DNA of 64,000 bases from Peribacillus sp. ACCC06369 (lineage in GTDB: Bacteria > Bacillota > Bacilli > Bacillales > DSM-1321): contig NZ_JAUCEN010000001.1 of NCBI RefSeq assembly GCF_030348945.1, forward strand, positions 62,001-126,000. The letters run 5' to 3'. The first letter of the stretch is position 1. Each line of letters begins with the position of its first letter. Below are positions 17,803 to 25,561 of the stretch, piece after piece. The notes below the pieces were generated by a model. It saw only the letters and a list, made by a program, of their open reading frames with translations, ran no database searches and was not told where the DNA came from. Both the position numbers and the translations under genes were made by a program.

Positions 17803-17855
17803 AACTAACGGATGCGTTAGCTGAAGATCGGAGCTGTCTTTAAGGCAGCTTTTTC
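17803..17855 (+). repeat. Interspersed repeat, left arm and hairpin, split by a group II intron
   Basis: TTCAACTAACGGATGCGTTAGCTGAA is the left arm; GGAGCTGTCTTTAAGGCAGCT plus TTTTC is the hairpin and T-run. The intron begins immediately afterwards. The right part (TTATGGCACTAAAGGGGCAGG) resumes at 19744. Joining the two flanks restores the repeat exactly as seen uninterrupted at 20133-20216. Confidence 0.88.
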
Positions 17856-19743
17856 GTGCGCCCGGCATGGGTGCAATCTATAGGGTGAAAGTCCCGAACC
17901 ATGAAGGCAGTAGTAGTGGTTAGCTTAATGCAAGGGTGTCCACGGTGACGTGGAATCTGAAGGAAGCAAGCGGCAAACCTTCGGTCTGAGGAACACGAAC
18001 TTCATATAAGGCTAGGTATCATTGGATGAGTTTGCGAAACAAAACAAAGTCCTTACTGCCGAAGGTGGTACAGAGTAAATGAAGCAGATAGATGGAGGGA
18101 AAGATTGCACTCTTACCCGGGGAGGTCTGATGACAGCCAAGTACACTTGGTAACCTGTCCAGTGATGGACAGCTGAATCATCAGAAGTCAGCAGAGGTCA
18201 TAGTACTTGTCTACTCGAGAAGATAAGGAAGGACCGAACAGATTAAGGAGGATGAATACTAGGCGTTCGTTATCTGCGAAGAAGCAAACAATTCCTAACG
18301 GAACTTATTTGAAGGAAGATGTGGTGAATACACGGGGAACTTCAAAAGGGTGGAGCAGATAAAGGCACAAATAGACCATTTATCCACGTAGAAAGGATAT
18401 CAACGATGTTAATGGAACAGATACTAGAGAGGGAAAACTTAATACAGGCATTGAAGCGTGTAGAAAGAAATAAGGGAAGCCATGGTGTAGATGGAATGCC
18501 GGTTCAAAACCTGAGACCGCACCTCGCAACCGAATGGTACAACATGAAAACTGCCCTTTTACAGGGTACCTATCAACCGAAGCCCGTCCGTCGTATCGAA
18601 ATCCCGAAACCAAACGGCGGAGTTCGGCTATTGGGTATTCCAACCGTTCTAGACCGTTTCATTCAACAAGCCATTGCCCAAATATTAACCAGGATATATG
18701 ACTCAACCTTTTCGGAGAATAGCTATGGTTTTCGCCCTAACAAACAAGGGCACCAGGCGGTTCGAAAGGCAAAGTCCTATATAACCGAAGGTTATACATG
18801 GGTAGTGGATATGGACTTGGAGAAGTTCTTCGATAAAGTGAATCATGACAAGCTCATGGGAATGTTAGAGCGGAAAATTGAAGATAAACGAGTTCTCAAA
18901 CTGATTCGTAGATTCCTTCAAGCAGGCATTATGATAGGCGGACTTTTTCATAAAAGTGAGGAGGGAACTCCGCAAGGAGGTCCGTTAAGTCCTTTATTAT
19001 CTAATATCATGTTAGACGATTTAGATAAAGAACTAGAGAAACGCAATCTTCGATTCGTAAGGTATGCGGATGACAGTACTATCTTTGTGAAGACACGAAA
19101 AGCCGCCAAACGTGCAATGGGAAATATCTCAAGCTTCATTGAAAATAAACTGAAGCTAAAGGTCAACTACGAGAAGTCGAAGTATGATCGCCCTTGGAAC
19201 AGAACGTTTCTCGGTTTTAGTTTCACGAAGTCAAAGAAGAACCCGAAGGTTCTACTGGCTAAACAAACGGTGAAGAGAGTAAAGAAACGAATCAGGGAAA
19301 TGACCTCGAGAAAATTACCGAAACCCATGAAACTCCGAATAAATAAGTTAAAGCAATACCTTAGAGGTTGGATGGGTTATTTCGCCCTCATTGATACTCC
19401 GAACGTTTTGAAGAATTTAGATTCATGGATTCGAAGAAGACTCAGGATGTGCCTATGGAAGCAATGGAAATTGCCAAGAACGAGAGTGAGGAAACTCAAA
19501 GGATTAGGCGCCCCATTTGGAAAAGCGTATGAATGGGGAAATAGCAGAAAGGGTTATTGGCGCATAGCGCATAGTCCTATTCTAGACAAAACCCTTAATA
19601 ATGTTTATTGGCACCACCAAGGGTTAGTAAATCTATATGAACGATATACAAAACTACGTCAGACTTAAACTGAACCGCCGTATACCGAACGGTATGTACG
19701 GTGGTGTGAGAGGTCGGAGGCTAGGCGCCTCCTCCTACTCGAT
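17856..19743 (+). mobile_element. Group II intron, bacterial class C (IIC), complete
   Basis: 1888 nt. The 5' end GTGCGCCCGGCATGGGTGC is typical of group IIC introns. The RNA core spans 17856-18405, the reverse transcriptase gene lies in domain IV, and domains V-VI (GAACCGCCGTATACCGAACG to CTACTCGAT) end at 19743. Both boundaries are fixed by comparison with uninterrupted repeat copies. It sits directly after a hairpin plus T-run, the known target of IIC introns. A near-identical copy of the same length lies inverted at 57287-59174. Confidence 0.93.
18406..19668 (+). CDS. ltrA: Group II intron reverse transcriptase/maturase (LtrA-type, class C)
   Basis: 420 residues. Reverse transcriptase blocks are visible: VDGMPVQNL, RRIEIPKPNGGVRLLGIPTVLDRFIQQAI, SYGFRPNKQGHQAV, WVVDMDLEKFFDKVNHDKL, GTPQGGPLSPLLSNIMLDDLD, and the catalytic YADD in VRYADDSTIFV. 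The maturase X domain follows (LKQYLRGWMGYFAL, WIRRRLRMCLWKQWK). No endonuclease domain, as usual for class C. It differs from the copy at 57362 at one residue seen (Lys versus Gln in TYQP-K/Q-PVRR). Confidence 0.95.
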   Translation: MLMEQILERENLIQALKRVERNKGSHGVDGMPVQNLRPHLATEWYNMKTALLQGTYQPKPVRRIEIPKPNGGVRLLGIPTVLDRFIQQAIAQILTRIYDSTFSENSYGFRPNKQGHQAVRKAKSYITEGYTWVVDMDLEKFFDKVNHDKLMGMLERKIEDKRVLKLIRRFLQAGIMIGGLFHKSEEGTPQGGPLSPLLSNIMLDDLDKELEKRNLRFVRYADDSTIFVKTRKAAKRAMGNISSFIENKLKLKVNYEKSKYDRPWNRTFLGFSFTKSKKNPKVLLAKQTVKRVKKRIREMTSRKLPKPMKLRINKLKQYLRGWMGYFALIDTPNVLKNLDSWIRRRLRMCLWKQWKLPRTRVRKLKGLGAPFGKAYEWGNSRKGYWRIAHSPILDKTLNNVYWHHQGLVNLYERYTKLRQT

Positions 19744-19780
19744 TTATGGCACTAAAGGGGCGGGTTTGTTTTATAAGAGT
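19744..19780 (+). repeat. Interspersed repeat, right arm after the intron
   Basis: TTATGGCACTAAAGGGGCAGG continues the repeat whose left half ends at 17855. It marks the 3' splice boundary of the intron. Confidence 0.85.
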
Positions 19781-19871
19781 AGTGTAGTCGAACTGTTCAT
19801 CAATTTTTTTTACAATTTCATTTAGGGTATTTATGCTATAATTCCCAATAGAAAGATTGGAGAGAGAAACA

Positions 19872-20045
19872 ATGAACTGGGTAGACTTCATGGCACTTAC
19901 TGGTATACTATTTTATTTGATTCCAATAGCATTTATTGCTTGGTTTTTAATCAGCTTTATCAAAACTCAAAAGGAAAGAAACACTTTACTTAGAGATATT
20001 TCATTAAAGTTAGATAAGTATAAAATTGACAAAAAGGAAGAGTGA
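19872..20045 (+). CDS. Small single-pass membrane protein (DUF4083-like)
   Basis: 57 residues starting MNWVDFMALTG: one long hydrophobic segment (about 8-32), then a charged tail (KTQKERNTLLRDISLKLDKYKIDKKEE). GGAGAG lies about 8 bases before the ATG; an upstream TTG is less likely. It resembles the small protein at 27472 in layout (short outside, membrane helix, Lys/Glu tail with an LD-K motif). Both are followed by similar sequence (GTCAACTCTACAA) and an interspersed repeat. Function unknown. Confidence 0.55.
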   Translation: MNWVDFMALTGILFYLIPIAFIAWFLISFIKTQKERNTLLRDISLKLDKYKIDKKEE

Positions 20046-20066
20046 TATAATACTCTTTCTTTTTCA
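20036..20066 (+). terminator. Terminator overlapping the small-protein stop
   Basis: AAGAGT and ACTCTT pair around GATATAAT, with a T-rich tail. It overlaps the end of the small membrane-protein gene. Confidence 0.55.
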
Positions 20067-20132
20067 TTTTTTATTTCATCATTTCTCCATCACCTTTACT
20101 TCACAGTTTGTGTCAACTCTACAAGCCTTAAT

Positions 20133-20216
20133 GAACTAACGGGTGCGTTAGCTGAAGATCGGAGCTGTCTTTTATGCAGCTCTTTTCTTATGGCACTAAC
20201 GGGGCAGGTTAGTGAA
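20133..20216 (+). repeat. Interspersed repeat, complete copy
   Basis: Left arm GAACTAACGGGTGCGTTAGC, hairpin GGAGCTGTC...TGCAGCTC with T-run, then TTATGGCACTAACGGGGCAGG and right arm TTAGTGAA. This uninterrupted copy is the reference for defining the intron boundaries in the disrupted copies. Confidence 0.88.
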
Positions 20217-20236
20217 ATAAGGATATACTTGTAAAA

Positions 20237-20252
20237 CTTAAGAATTCTTAAG
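20237..20252 (+). promoter_or_regulatory. Candidate response-regulator binding site upstream of the methyltransferase operon
   Basis: CTTAAGAATTCTTAAG is a perfect 16-bp palindrome that also contains two direct CTTAAG copies 10 bp apart, the spacing typical of OmpR-family sites. The same arrangement (CTTAAGAAATCTTAA) precedes the TVP38 gene at 22696. Proposed target of the response regulator at 20913. Confidence 0.55.
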
Positions 20253-20326
20253 GTATTTGTCGAGTTTTTCTTCAGGTTTGTTTTTTATGATTTGATTATA
20301 AATCACAAACCTAGAGGAGTAAGTAC

Positions 20327-20923
20327 ATGAAAAAATTTGATTTTTCTTTTATATATCAATACATTGTCAATCCTAAAACTGTCGGAGCAATCCTACCTAG
20401 TTCAAGATACCTTAGCAATAAAATGATAAAAGAAATTAACTTTAAGGATGCAAAATACATTGTGGAATATGGCCCAGGTACTGGAGTGTTTACAGAAAAG
20501 ATCCTTGCACTAAGAAACCAAAGTACAATTGTTGTTTTAATTGAAAACAATAGGGAATTCTATTATTTACTGAAAAAAAAATTCTGGAATGAAAAGAACT
20601 TTATTGTTATACATGGTTCAGCTGAACATGTTCAACACTATTTAAATGAATATAAAATTCCTTATGCAGACTATATTATTTCTGGTTTGCCGTTTGCGAG
20701 TTTACCTCAGAATGTATCAAACAAGATATTATCAAGCACTTTGAACGTATTAAAAACAGGTGGGGAGTTTGTAACATTCCAATACACCAAGGTTAAAATA
20801 CCATTATTGAAAAAGTACTTTTCAAAAATCACTTTAAAAAGAGAATATAGAAATATCCCTCCAGCTTATATTCTTAGGTGTGAACCACGAGAAAAAAACA
20901 AGGAGACATTAGATGCAATCTAA
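20327..20923 (+). CDS. Class I SAM-dependent methyltransferase (phospholipid N-methyltransferase-like)
   Basis: 198 residues. The SAM-binding motif is IVEYGPGTGVFTEKIL (about 45-60), followed by VLIENN (motif II) and DYIISGLPFASLP (motif IV). The N-terminus FIYQYIVNPKTVGAILPSSRYLSNKM is the signature of the group annotated as phospholipid or rRNA-adenine methyltransferase-like proteins (COG3963). It overlaps the response-regulator start by 11 bases, so it is the first gene of an operon. Membrane-lipid modification is plausible but inferred. GAGGAG lies before the ATG. Confidence 0.78.
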   Translation: MKKFDFSFIYQYIVNPKTVGAILPSSRYLSNKMIKEINFKDAKYIVEYGPGTGVFTEKILALRNQSTIVVLIENNREFYYLLKKKFWNEKNFIVIHGSAEHVQHYLNEYKIPYADYIISGLPFASLPQNVSNKILSSTLNVLKTGGEFVTFQYTKVKIPLLKKYFSKITLKREYRNIPPAYILRCEPREKNKETLDAI

Positions 20924-21599
20924 CATACTTATAATTGATGATGATAAAGAGATAAGGAACCTTGTTGGAATTTATTTAGAAAATGAAGGTATGGTAACGG
21001 AAAAATTTGAAGACGCTATTGAAGCCATGAAATTTCTACAAAAAAATGAAGTTGATTTGATCATTTTAGACATTATGCTGCCTAAAATGGATGGAATACA
21101 AGCTTGTATGAAAATTAGAGAAGAAAGAAACATGCCTATTATTATGCTTTCGGCAAAGTCTGAAGATATGGATAAAATACAAGGTCTTATGTCAGGAGCT
21201 GATGATTATTTATCAAAACCCTTTAATCCTTTAGAATTAATTGCCAGAGTAAAGTCTCAATTAAGAAGAACGAATAAATATAATACTGATTTAAGCGCTA
21301 GTAAAAATGTTATTGAAATAGGAGAACTAAAAATAAATGTGGATACGAGACAAGTTTATGTGCAAAACCAAGAGGTTAGGCTGACTCCTAAGGAATTTGA
21401 CATTTTAGAGTTGCTTGCACGAAACAAAGGGATTGTACTTAGCGTACAAAAGATATATGAAGTGGTCTGGAAAGAGGAATTTCTAAAATCGGATAATAAT
21501 GTGATGGTCCATATTACAAAAATAAGGGATAAAATTGAACAGGACCCTAAACGACCCATATATGTCAAAACAGTTTGGGGGGTAGGCTATAAAATATGA
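20913..21599 (+). CDS. OmpR/PhoB-family response regulator
   Basis: 228 residues. Receiver domain with acidic pocket IDDDKE (about 8-13), phospho-acceptor Asp in LIILDIMLPKMDG, Thr/Ser position in MLSAKSED and Lys in DDYLSKPFNP. The C-terminal winged helix covers IGELKINVDTRQVYV to VKTVWGVGYKI. It overlaps the histidine kinase by ATGA, giving translational coupling. CTTAAG-type direct repeats upstream of the operon and of the TVP38 gene are candidate targets. Confidence 0.92.
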   Translation: MQSNILIIDDDKEIRNLVGIYLENEGMVTEKFEDAIEAMKFLQKNEVDLIILDIMLPKMDGIQACMKIREERNMPIIMLSAKSEDMDKIQGLMSGADDYLSKPFNPLELIARVKSQLRRTNKYNTDLSASKNVIEIGELKINVDTRQVYVQNQEVRLTPKEFDILELLARNKGIVLSVQKIYEVVWKEEFLKSDNNVMVHITKIRDKIEQDPKRPIYVKTVWGVGYKI

Positions 21600-22684
21600 A
21601 GATTGTTAAGTTTCCAAATAAATTATCCTTTCAATTACTTGGTGCAATTACACTCAGTCTACTTGTAGCTATACTCGTTTTTATTCCTTTTGCGCGTTTT
21701 ATAGGCTACTTTTTGGAAAATAAGGCCCCTAATAATCTTAGTATATCTGTATATTACTCATTAGCCATCTTCATTTTTTTATTTTCAATTTTAACGTTTA
21801 TAGGAACCTTTATAATTTTAATAAGAAAAAAATTAGGTTATCTTAAATTGATCTCACTAAGTATTCAAAAAATCGCAAATGGAGAAATGGGGATAACAAT
21901 TGATTTGAAAGGTAAAAATGAATTGACTCAGCTTGCGGATAACATAAATTACATGTCTAAAGAGTTACATGACAAATTTGAAAAAGAGAGACAATTAGTG
22001 CAAGAAAAGAACGAACTCATCACTAATGTATCTCATGATTTACGGACCCCATTAACCTCCATTATTGGTTATTTAGATCTGTTAAAAAGGAAACAATACA
22101 CAAACCAAAAGCAGTTACAGGAATACTTAGAAATAACATACCAAAAATCACATAGACTTAAATTATTAATTGATGAGTTATTTGAATATACTCGACTATC
22201 CAATCAGGAATTTAAGTTAAATAAAACAGTTGTTGATATTCGAGATTTAATAGAACAAGTAATAGGTGAATATATTCCCATTTTAGAGAGAGAACAGTTA
22301 AGCATTAATAAAACAATCGAAGATACAAATATTCCAGTATTAATGGACGCAGAGAGGTTGGTTCGGGTATTCGACAATCTTATTAGTAACGCCATAAAAT
22401 ATAGTGATAAACCTTCAGAAGTATATATTAGCCTTCACAAGGAAGAAAAATCCGTCTATTTTGAAATCTTGAATAAAGTGGAAAATCCTCCGAGTCATGA
22501 CATAAACAAGGTATTTGATCGGTTTTTTATGGGGGATAAAGCAAGAATGGGTAATAATGGGGCTGGACTGGGACTTTCCATATCCAAAAGAATCGTTGAA
22601 TTACATAATGGGATAATATCTGTCGACTACAAAGATCACACGATTGTCTTTAAAGTGGAATTACCTTTATGTTTTAACATTTAA
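21596..22684 (+). CDS. Sensor histidine kinase (VanS/PhoR-like)
   Basis: 362 residues. Two membrane helices (about 13-38 and 52-77) flank a very short external loop, followed by a HAMP domain (about 80-130), HisKA with His147 in NVSHDLRTPLTSIIGYL, and HATPase with N-box DNLISNAIKYS, FDRFFMGDKARMG and GAGLGLSISKRI. The tiny extracellular loop suggests sensing within the membrane or via a partner, as in VanS/BceS-like kinases. It is coupled to the response regulator, with the TVP38 membrane protein about 100 bases downstream. Confidence 0.92.
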   Translation: MKIVKFPNKLSFQLLGAITLSLLVAILVFIPFARFIGYFLENKAPNNLSISVYYSLAIFIFLFSILTFIGTFIILIRKKLGYLKLISLSIQKIANGEMGITIDLKGKNELTQLADNINYMSKELHDKFEKERQLVQEKNELITNVSHDLRTPLTSIIGYLDLLKRKQYTNQKQLQEYLEITYQKSHRLKLLIDELFEYTRLSNQEFKLNKTVVDIRDLIEQVIGEYIPILEREQLSINKTIEDTNIPVLMDAERLVRVFDNLISNAIKYSDKPSEVYISLHKEEKSVYFEILNKVENPPSHDINKVFDRFFMGDKARMGNNGAGLGLSISKRIVELHNGIISVDYKDHTIVFKVELPLCFNI

Positions 22685-22695
22685 TACAGTATCAT

Positions 22696-22710
22696 CTTAA
22701 GAAATCTTAA
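22696..22710 (+). promoter_or_regulatory. Second candidate response-regulator site, upstream of the TVP38 gene
   Basis: CTTAAGAAATCTTAA repeats the CTTAA motif at a 10-bp interval and closely matches the site at 20237. It lies about 75 bases before the TVP38 gene, suggesting that gene is the regulon partner of the two-component system. Confidence 0.5.
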
Positions 22711-22783
22711 TATTTTTATGAAGTGTTTCTTTATTATTTTCTCTTACAATTTCCCTAGTTAACATTTAGGGGAGTGAGGAAAA

Positions 22784-23428
22784 CTGAAAATAAAATATGC
22801 TATTATTGCCATTTGGCTATTATCCTTTTTTGCTTTAGCATACTTTGATTTATTACCAACTGATATAAATACAATTAAACACTTTTTTTCTGAAAATCAA
22901 AAATATGCACTGGTTATATTTATTGGGTTATGGATACTTCGATTATTATTTCTTATACCTGGGACACCTTTAATGATTCTTGGTGGGGTATACTTCGGTC
23001 CAATAGAAGGGGCAATATTGTCTACAATTGGATTAGTAATGAGTGCAACCCTGATATATTTCTTTTCAAGTGAAGTTTCTGTAAAAAAAGTAAAAAACTT
23101 AATGGAGAATAGGCATAAAGATTTAAGCATTCTTATAAAAACTTATAATTATAAGCTTCTGGCTTTGGGAATGATTTGTCCGATAGTTCCAGCAGACATG
23201 TTATGTTTCTTATCGGCTGCTAATGGAATTAAATATTCTACTTACATTTTAACTATAGTAATTGCAAATGCACCGATGAGACTTTTATATAGTTATATTA
23301 GTGTTAGTTTTACAAAATCTACTGTTGGGTTAAGTTTAACTTTTGTATCAATAGCATTGATATTTATTATATCGATAAAAATGTGGAACACATTAAAAAA
23401 AACAAATACAGGCCTACCATTAAAATAA
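22784..23428 (+). CDS. TVP38/TMEM64 (DedA-superfamily) membrane protein with a probable CTG start
   Basis: 214 residues if started at CTG 22784, which is preceded by GGGGAGTGAGGAAAA. The first ATG (22973) would remove the first two helices and part of the conserved core. Family motifs: FLIPGTPLMILGGVYFGPIEGAILSTIG and the C-terminal PIVPADMLCFLSAANGIKYSTYIL. Such proteins act in the membrane, probably in lipid scrambling or transport. The neighbouring methyltransferase and two-component system fit an envelope-lipid response. No ATG, GTG or TTG is available at the right spot. Confidence 0.75.
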   Translation: MKIKYAIIAIWLLSFFALAYFDLLPTDINTIKHFFSENQKYALVIFIGLWILRLLFLIPGTPLMILGGVYFGPIEGAILSTIGLVMSATLIYFFSSEVSVKKVKNLMENRHKDLSILIKTYNYKLLALGMICPIVPADMLCFLSAANGIKYSTYILTIVIANAPMRLLYSYISVSFTKSTVGLSLTFVSIALIFIISIKMWNTLKKTNTGLPLK

Positions 23429-23441
23429 AAACTATTTTTTA

Positions 23442-23472
23442 AACAGTTGCTCTATAGGCAGCTGTTTTCTAT
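23442..23472 (+). terminator. Rho-independent terminator
   Basis: AACAGTTGC pairs with GCAGCTGTT around TCTATAG, followed by TTTTC. It ends the two-component/TVP38 operon. Confidence 0.7.
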
Positions 23473-23540
23473 GTTACTAATGGAGGGGCCTCACTGTAAT
23501 ATTTGAGCTGAAAATAATCAGTTGGTGAAGAAATGTACTT

Positions 23541-23597
23541 AAACTAACGGGTGCGTTAGCTGAAGATCGGAGCTGTCTTTAAGGCAGCTTTTTTGTA
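23541..23597 (+). repeat. Interspersed repeat, left arm and hairpin, interrupted by IS110 element
   Basis: AACTAACGGGTGCGTTAGCTGAA, then GGAGCTGTCTTTAAGGCAGCT and TTTTTTG. The remainder of the same repeat (TTTCTTATGCAACTATAGGGG) resumes at 25200 after the IS110 element. Confidence 0.85.
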
Positions 23598-23693
23598 TGA
23601 AAACACAATAGTAAAAAAGCCATGCTAAAATAAACCCTCCATATTCTCATTTTTTTTGATGGGGGTAAATGTACTATGTCGTTATTTAACTGG

Positions 23694-24926
23694 TTATGCA
23701 GTTTGTTGTTCAGATGGAGCGATTGTATAGCCTTTCTTTTTTAGGTATTCGATCATTTTTAATTCTTTGTTATTTTGTTTTTCTTTAAGGTAATTTGAGC
23801 CTAGTTCTTGATAAGGTTCTCCTGTTTTTAAGATGTTGTAAGTAATCGTTAATAGTAAATGGGCAGAAGCGATTCGTCCCTTCATTTTTCCTTGCCGTTT
23901 GGTAATCCTTTTTCGATGTGAAGCAATTCGATTATTTTGCCTTGATGTCGCTAATACACATTCTACGGCCATCGTTTTTAAAGCTTTATTTCCTTGTGTG
24001 GTTTTACTCGTTTTTTTTTTACCAGCACTTTCGTAATTTCCAGGACTCACACCAGCCCAAGAGGCAAGATGTTTAGCTGACTTAAATACGGACATATCAA
24101 CACCCATCTCCGCAATAAAAGTAGCTGCCGCAGCTTTGTTCACACCAGGTATACCATCCAATAATTCTACTTCCTTACGATAAGGGGACAGGAGTTGATC
24201 AATTTGTTTTTCTAATTCTTCTATGGTTTCTTCTAAATAACCCATATGCTCCCAATGGTAACGCAACATATCACGATGATGGCGGCGAATACGACCATTA
24301 ATTGCATGGGCAATGTCAGTAATACTTGCTTTTGTTCGCCAATCCACCATTTTTCGAAGACCATCGGTCTCTATTTTTTCACCATTTAGAATCGCTTCAA
24401 GGATACGGCGTCCCTATACACCAAAAATGTCTGATAGAACGGATGTTAGCTTGATATTAGCATCTTGAAGAATTTTGTGAATGCGATTCTGCTCTGATGT
24501 GCGATGATGAATCAATTTTTTTCGATAACGAGTAAGATCTCGTAAATCACGAATATCCTCTGGTGGGACAAAATTGCTTTCAATAAGTCCGCATCTTAGA
24601 AGCTTGGCAAGCCATTCGGCATCTTTTACATCAGTTTTACGCCCTGGAACATTTTTGACATGCCTGGCATTGGCCAGAACAAGGTGAAAAGATCCTTCGA
24701 GTATATTCCATATTGGTTTCCAGTAGACTCCGGTACTTTCCATCACAACATCGGATACCTGAAGGGTAGTTAACCAATCACTTAAAGCCAAGAGTCCTGT
24801 TGTTGTAGTCGAAAACGTTTCAATAGAGATTTTTGGCTTTTTATCTAATGGACCAAATAATACACAGGCTACTACTGTTTCTTGGTGTACATCTAGGCCA
24901 GCACACCGTTCAATCATTGCTTCCAT
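23694..24926 (-). pseudogene. IS110-family transposase interrupted by one in-frame amber codon
   Basis: A 411-codon frame with an intact DEDD N-terminal domain (CAGLDVHQETVVACVL; MESTGVYWKP; GRKTDVKDAEWLAKLLRCG) and a transposase_20 domain (LLDGIPGVNKAAAATFIAEMGVDMSVFKSAKHLASWAGVSPGNYESAGKKK). A single TAG after SDIFGV (about 24411) splits it. The reading frame continues uninterrupted on both sides (GRRILEAILNGEKIETDGL). The element is probably immobile unless the stop is suppressed. Confidence 0.88.
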
Positions 24927-24949
24927 AGGAGAATCACCTCAAAAAAAGA

Positions 24950-25195
24950 TTAACAATACATATGACAGGAGATTTGTTACAAAAAATTTTGTATACGTAC
25001 TAGCAGTACACTAAATGGTTCTTCCATACTGTCACAACCAGTTTCTTATACAGGGTATCTTCCTTAAGATCCACCAAAAAAAGCTCAGCCTGGTTGTATT
25101 GTTATCATCCATTATCGTCAAGGGGTTAATGGGTTAGACTCTATTTTTGAGTGTAGATTTTCGTAGTAGATGGTGGCGGCGAGGAGCGCCGCCAT
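24950..25195 (-). ncRNA. Candidate bridge RNA region of the IS110-group element
   Basis: Non-coding region upstream of the transposase, where IS110-group bridge RNAs are encoded. On the minus strand it holds GAGCTTTTTTTGG (25074-25086). This matches the top strand of the disrupted target AGCTTTTTTG (23586-23595), a candidate left target guide. RNA ends and the second guide were not identified. Confidence 0.4.
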
Positions 25196-25199
25196 AGGA

Positions 25200-25237
25200 G
25201 TTTCTTATGCAACTATAGGGGCAGATTAGTTCAAGAA
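25200..25237 (+). repeat. Interspersed repeat, right half after IS110 element
   Basis: TTTCTTATGCAACTATAGGGGCAG and TTAGTTCAAGAAG complete the repeat begun at 23541. Confidence 0.8.
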
Positions 25238-25300
25238 GCCGTACTCCTAACGATTGTGCCTTTTTGGATAAACTTCAAATGTAGAGGCCATATTATCAAT

Positions 25301-25411
25301 ATGAAGATTATTATTAAAGTCATAAAAAAACTTCCTATCTTGTTAACAATATTCTTAATTTACATATTTATTTTCCTTATTATTATTGTATTTCTTTATT
25401 CATTAAGATAA
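25301..25411 (+). CDS. Possible small hydrophobic membrane peptide
   Basis: 36 residues beginning MKIIIKVIKKLP, followed by an unbroken hydrophobic stretch rich in Ile/Leu/Phe and ending SLR. It has the layout of a single-pass membrane peptide or type I toxin-like peptide. Only a distant AGAGG precedes it, and no family is recognised. Confidence 0.3.
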   Translation: MKIIIKVIKKLPILLTIFLIYIFIFLIIIVFLYSLR

Positions 25412-25561
25412 ACGGCTTTTAATTCTTGGATTGAGCATCGCAGCTTGTGTCCACCGTTTATTCGTACTGTGTACTTAAAGTTTGTATCTTTTTGAAAATT
25501 TCACTTGTAAAAGCCAGATTATAAAAATGAGAAATATGAGTGATACAAATGAGGGTCCTAT

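Larger units (their letters stand above)
23594..25200 (-). mobile_element. IS110-group insertion sequence inserted in the repeat T-run
   Basis: About 1.6 kb between the two halves of an interspersed repeat. The transposase gene (minus) is followed by only about 60-100 non-coding bases and preceded by about 270, as in the IS110 group proper, where the bridge RNA precedes the transposase. A remnant of its 3' end lies at 1655. Exact ends are uncertain by several bases because the T-run blurs the junction. Confidence 0.8.
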
